Position numbers and translations under genes: made by a program
Source: Actinomycetota bacterium
Lineage (GTDB): Bacteria > Actinomycetota > Thermoleophilia > RBG-16-64-13
Assembly: GCA_003157225.1 (NCBI GenBank)
Contig: PMIZ01000146.1
Span: 1 to 16,726 of the forward strand
Direction: 5' to 3'
DNA: 16,726 nucleotides
Shown here: positions 12,866 to 16,726 of the stretch, in pieces
How positions within the stretch are numbered: the first letter of the stretch is position 1
How the letters are laid out: each line of letters opens with the position of its first letter
The notes under the pieces: generated by a model
Told to the model about the DNA's origin: nothing
Seen by the model: the letters and a program-made list of their open reading frames with translations, nothing else
The model's database searches: none

Positions 12866-15800
12866 ATGACCCAGGACGATCAAACACAACTGCTCGAAGA
12901 ACTGAGCAAGGTACTAGTGGCGGACACGCTTCGCGGCGTGGTTGCGTTCTCGCCCGACGGCCCCTGTCTATGGGCCAATGAGTCGGCCGCGAGCATCGTA
13001 GGGGTCTCCGCGGAAGAGCTGCTCAAGCATCCTTTGGACGACCCATTCTGGGGCGAAGGCCTAGCGCAGGACGCGCAGGAGACCGCGAGTACCACGGGCC
13101 CGGTGCACCGGGAGGTGGAGCGTGGCAACAACGGCGACAGGCAATGGATAGAGCGCGCAGTGGTGCGCGTCGGCCTCTTGGGGCGGCCAAGCCCGGTGGT
13201 GTTGATCGAGGACCGCTCCGAGCAGAAGCGAGCGGAGGAGTCGCTGCGCTTTGCGGAGTTCTCCATCAACAAGGCGATGGACCTCGCGTACTGGATCGAC
13301 GAACAGGCCAATCTGACCTATGCCAATGACGCGGTTTGTGAACGCCTCGGCTACACCCGCGAGGAATTCCTCAAACTGACGCTCTACGACATCGATCCCT
13401 GGGCCGCCAAGCCCTGGGACGTGCGTTTCGGACAGTTGAGAAAGGCCGGTTCGCTGCACTGCCAGCGACGGCACGTCACGAAGAGTGGCGAGGTCCTCGA
13501 TGTGGAGGTGAAGGCTTGTCACGTGAGCTACGGTGACACCGAGTTCCTTTGCACCTACGCGCACGACGTCACGGCCCAGAACCGGATGCAGAAGTCCCTG
13601 CGGTTGGCCGAGTTCTCCATCGACAATGCAGGCGAGCTCATCTATTGGCTCGACACAGACGCGCGCTTTGTGTACGTCAACGACGCCACCTGCGCCAAGA
13701 CCGGCTTCTCGCGCGACGAACTGCTTGGCATGACGATCTACGATGTCAACCCCTGGGCGCCCAGCCCCTGGAAGGCGCACTGGGAGGAGATCAGAGATCA
13801 CGGGTGGACGACGAGTGACGCCCGCCATCGCACGAAGGGCGGGCAGATCATCGACGTCCAGATCTCCGCCGGCCACGTGGAGTCCGAGGGTCTGGAGCTC
13901 CATTGCGTGTTCGCGCGCGATGTCACCGAGACCAGGCACCTGGAGGAGATGGCACGTTTCACCCAGGCGTCGGTGGACAACGCGGGCGAACAGATCTTCT
14001 GGGTGACCATCGACGGCAAGTTCGTCTTCGCAAACGAGGCGACGTGCCGGCAGCTCGGCTACGGCCGGGAAGAGCTCATGGGCATGAACGTGAAGGACAT
14101 CACGCTGCGCATGTCCCATACGTGGCAAGAGGTGTCCGAGCAGCTCAAGAAGAAGGGCACCTTCACCCTCGAGGCCGCGCACCTCTGCAAAGACGGCGCC
14201 GAGATGCCGGTTGAGATCAACGTAACCGCCGTCGAGTATGGGGGCAACCAGTACCACTTCGTCGCGGCTCGCGATATCTCCGAGCGCAAGCGGATGCAAG
14301 AGACGCTCCTGGGAGACGCCACGCGTAGGCGGATTCTCCTCGATCAGTCGAGAGATGGCATCGTCGTCATGACGAAGGACGGAGCGGTGTGCGAGGCCAA
14401 CCAGGCGTACGCCGACATGCTCGGCTACACGCTTGACGAGGCGCTCCAGCTTCACATCTGGGACTGGAACGACGATTTCAGCCACGAGCAACTGCTCGCG
14501 ATGCTGGCGGAGGTCGGCACCGGCGGAGACCACTTCGAGACGCGCCACCTGCGCAAAGACGGCACCTACTGCGACGTGGACATCTGCAGCAACGGTGCCG
14601 TGATCGGGGAGGAGAAGTATGTCTTCTGCGTCTGTCGAGACATAACCGAGCAGAAGGCCTTGGAGCGGACGCTTCTCATGACCAAGTTCTCGGTTGACCA
14701 TTCGGGCGACCAAGTGCTTTGGACTGACCCGTCGGGCCGGTTGGTCTTCGTTAGCGACTCCACCTGCGAGCAGCTCGGCTACACGCGGGAAGAGCTCCTC
14801 AACATGGCGATCGACGACATCGATCCGACCTTGAACCCGGGCGAGATCGGCAACTGGGAATCCCTCAGGTCCGCAGGCGTTCGCGTCCAGGAAGGTGCGC
14901 ACCGCACGAAGAGTGGCGAGCTGATCCCGGTCGAGATCAGAGCCAGCTACGTAGAGTACGACGGCAAGGGGTATGAGGTCATTTTCGCCCGCGACATCAG
15001 AACGCGCAAGGAGCTGGAGGAGTCGCTCAAACTCACCCAGTACTCGGTAAACCAGGCCGGTGACCTGATCTTCTGGCTAGGCGAGCACGGCGAGGTGTTC
15101 TTCGCCAACGACACCACCTGCAAAGACTTGGGCTACACGCGTGAGGAGATTCTGAGCAAGACCGTCTACGACGTCGATCCCAACGCCCCCAGACCGTGGT
15201 CGGATCATTGGCAGGAAGTCAAGGAGAAGGGCAGGCTCACCTTCGAGACCTCCCATATCCGCAAGAGCGGCAAGCGGTTCCCGGTCGAGGTGACGGCGAG
15301 CTACGTGGAGTACGGTGGTAGGGCCTATATCACCTCCTTCTCGCGCGACATCACCGAGCGCAAGCGCATGGAGAAGAAGTTCCGGCTCACCCAGTACTCC
15401 GTGGACCACACCGCGGGGCAGATATTCTGGGTGGGACCCGATGGCGTTCTCACCTACGCCAGCGAGTCCACCTGCAAGGCTCTGGGCTACACCCGGGAAG
15501 AGATGCTCTGCATGAGCATCTACGACGTCGATCCCTCTGCTCCCAAGCCCTGGTCCGCTCACTGGGAGACACTCAAGCAGCGAGGTGGGCACACGTTCGA
15601 GACCACCCATCGGACGAAGGACGGCACTGAGATGCCGGTGGAGGTGAGTTCCAACTTCGTCGAGTACGAAGGCGCGGGCTACAACTTCGTGTTCGCGCGC
15701 GACATCAGCAGCCGCAAGCAGCTTGAGCATTCGTTGCGTCTGACCCAGTTCTCCGTGGACAACGCCGGGGCGCAGATCTTCTGGATCGGCGAGGACGGAG

Positions 15801-16726
15801 AGGTCATCAATGTAAACGACTCCGGGTGCAAGCAGTTGGGCTACACGAAAGAGGAGATGCGGGGCCTCACCATCTACGACCTCGATCCGAGCGTGCCCAA
15901 GCCCTGGTCGGCGTACTGGGAGAAGATGAAGACGAAGGGCCTATGCACCTTCCAGACCTTCAGCCTTACCAAGGACGGGCAGATGATCCCGGTGGAGGTC
16001 ACCACCAACTACCTGGAGCACGACGGCAAGGGCTACATCTCGGTGTTCGCGAACGACATCAGCGAACGCAAACAGATGGAGGAGCAGCTACGCCTCACCC
16101 AGCTCTCGGTGAACCAGGCGGGAGACCAGATCTTCTGGATCAGTCCCGAGGGCCGGTTTGTCTTCGCGAGCGACTCCACCTGCAGGCAGCTAGGCTATAC
16201 GCGGGAGGAGATGCTGAAGCTCAGCATCTACGACGTCGACCCGACCGCGCCCAGGCCGTGGACAAAGGGCTGGGAGGACCTCAAGGAGCGCGGCACGCGG
16301 GTGAATGAGGCCGTGCACCGTACCAAGGACGGCTACGAAATGCCCGTGGAGATCAGCGCTAGCTACGTCGAGTTCGGGGGCAAGGAATACGCCTTCGTGT
16401 TCGCGCGCGACATCACCGAACGCAAGAAGGCTGAGAACGAGCTGCGGTTGGCCAAGGACAAAGCCGAGGCTGCCAACCGGGAGCTGGAGCACTCCATCAA
16501 ACGGACCAACCAACTCGCGGTCGAGGCCCAGGCAGCCAACGAAGCAAAGAGCGCGTTCCTCGCGAACATGAGCCACGAGATCCGTACCCCGATGAACGGC
16601 GTTATCGGGATGGTCGATCTGCTGCTCGACACCGAGCTCGACCCCGAACAGCGCGACTACGCCGAAACGGTGCAATCCAGCGCCGAGGCGTTGCTCACGG
16701 TCATCGGCGACATCCTCGACTTCTCG
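12866..16726 (+). CDS. Giant multi-PAS sensor histidine kinase, 3' end outside window
   Basis: 1287 codons are open to the last base, with no stop. There is no signal peptide or membrane helix, so it is a soluble sensor. The N-terminus (1-115) is a divergent PAS. Then come eight closely related PAS modules starting at residues 129, 247, 365, 605, 723, 841, 959 and 1077, plus a different PAS at 483-604. Each module has FW or YW, a NDATC.LGYTREE-type helix, YD(V/I)DP, HRTK.G..PVE, and FARDI(T/S)ERK. After a helical linker (1195-1225) comes a HisKA domain, [15 protein letters not shown], with phospho-accepting His1237. This H-box style is typical of hybrid kinases, so HATPase and perhaps receiver domains are expected beyond the window. 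Start: ATG 12866 with GAGGAGG (12847-12853) 12 bases upstream; in-frame ATG 12839 follows a stop directly and has no ribosome site. Ligand unknown. Confidence 0.93.
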   Translation, partial: MTQDDQTQLLEELSKVLVADTLRGVVAFSPDGPCLWANESAASIVGVSAEELLKHPLDDPFWGEGLAQDAQETASTTGPVHREVERGNNGDRQWIERAVVRVGLLGRPSPVVLIEDRSEQKRAEESLRFAEFSINKAMDLAYWIDEQANLTYANDAVCERLGYTREEFLKLTLYDIDPWAAKPWDVRFGQLRKAGSLHCQRRHVTKSGEVLDVEVKACHVSYGDTEFLCTYAHDVTAQNRMQKSLRLAEFSIDNAGELIYWLDTDARFVYVNDATCAKTGFSRDELLGMTIYDVNPWAPSPWKAHWEEIRDHGWTTSDARHRTKGGQIIDVQISAGHVESEGLELHCVFARDVTETRHLEEMARFTQASVDNAGEQIFWVTIDGKFVFANEATCRQLGYGREELMGMNVKDITLRMSHTWQEVSEQLKKKGTFTLEAAHLCKDGAEMPVEINVTAVEYGGNQYHFVAARDISERKRMQETLLGDATRRRILLDQSRDGIVVMTKDGAVCEANQAYADMLGYTLDEALQLHIWDWNDDFSHEQLLAMLAEVGTGGDHFETRHLRKDGTYCDVDICSNGAVIGEEKYVFCVCRDITEQKALERTLLMTKFSVDHSGDQVLWTDPSGRLVFVSDSTCEQLGYTREELLNMAIDDIDPTLNPGEIGNWESLRSAGVRVQEGAHRTKSGELIPVEIRASYVEYDGKGYEVIFARDIRTRKELEESLKLTQYSVNQAGDLIFWLGEHGEVFFANDTTCKDLGYTREEILSKTVYDVDPNAPRPWSDHWQEVKEKGRLTFETSHIRKSGKRFPVEVTASYVEYGGRAYITSFSRDITERKRMEKKFRLTQYSVDHTAGQIFWVGPDGVLTYASESTCKALGYTREEMLCMSIYDVDPSAPKPWSAHWETLKQRGGHTFETTHRTKDGTEMPVEVSSNFVEYEGAGYNFVFARDISSRKQLEHSLRLTQFSVDNAGAQIFWIGEDGEVINVNDSGCKQLGYTKEEMRGLTIYDLDPSVPKPWSAYWEKMKTKGLCTFQTFSLTKDGQMIPVEVTTNYLEHDGKGYISVFANDISERKQMEEQLRLTQLSVNQAGDQIFWISPEGRFVFASDSTCRQLGYTREEMLKLSIYDVDPTAPRPWTKGWEDLKERGTRVNEAVHRTKDGYEMPVEISASYVEFGGKEYAFVFARDITERKKAENELRLAKDKAEAANRELEHSIKRTNQLAVEAQAANEAKSAFLANMSHEIRTPMNGVIGMVDLLLDTELDPEQRDYAETVQSSAEALLTVIGDILDFS
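13250..16447 (+). repeat. Tandem 354-bp PAS-module array inside the kinase gene
   Basis: Module starts at bases 13250, 13604, 13958, 14678, 15032, 15386, 15740 and 16094 are exactly 354 bp apart, except across 14312-14677, where a divergent 366-bp (122-codon) PAS intervenes. The modules are similar in protein but clearly diverged in codons, so this is an old internal amplification kept in register, not a recent DNA duplication. Every linker has the same length. Confidence 0.85.

Noticed and set aside
13061..14902. 613-codon open frame on the minus strand opposite the kinase
   Set aside because: It mirrors the PAS array in an antisense frame kept open by GC-rich third positions; the repeated HLH/VDVVD-like text is the reverse of PAS motifs, and the plus-strand frame has clear family motifs.

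Overview
This is a GC-rich chromosomal window with tightly packed genes on both strands. It looks like an anaerobe-type Gram-positive or actinobacterial lineage: SLH-domain surface protein, lipobox lipoprotein, SanA-type envelope protein, TANNNT boxes only a few bases from start codons, and a very large multi-PAS histidine kinase. A Coriobacteriia-like actinobacterium is my best guess. That is inference from gene style, since there is no rRNA or other marker here.

Layout. (1) 1-1874: the 3' part of a ThiF/MoeB-family adenylyltransferase (+), convergent with an NAD(P)-binding atypical SDR (-). (2) 1964-4104: an MscS-type channel and an MFS transporter, translationally coupled through a GTGA overlap. 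(3) 4162-4992: a long imperfect stem-loop, then a HAD-like hydrolase (-) whose start codon lies inside one copy of a 35-bp direct repeat. (4) 5260-6919: a secreted SLH-anchored glucosaminidase (autolysin type) behind a foldable leader, then a small unknown protein. (5) 6916-8287 (-): a small lipoprotein and a SanA/YdcF-like membrane protein. (6) 8288-8609: a gene-free stretch with a perfect 23-bp inverted repeat and a candidate leuC promoter. (7) 8610-11492: leuC-leuD-leuB, the isomerase and dehydrogenase steps of leucine synthesis. (8) 11572-12598: a DUF1003 membrane protein and a universal stress protein. (9) 12866 to the window end: the first 1287 codons of a soluble histidine kinase with ten PAS domains, cut by the window edge just after the phospho-accepting histidine.

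How the genes work together. Regions 2-5 are mostly envelope functions (osmotic valve, exporter, wall hydrolase, lipoprotein, SanA-like protein), but they lie on both strands and are probably several transcription units. The leuCDB genes form one obvious operon; leuA is not in the window. The most unusual object is the kinase. Eight of its PAS modules sit on an exact 118-codon (354-bp) lattice, and all eight keep a cysteine at the same position. The array is interrupted once by a divergent 122-residue PAS. No CRISPR array, tRNA, rRNA, transposase or phage gene was seen.
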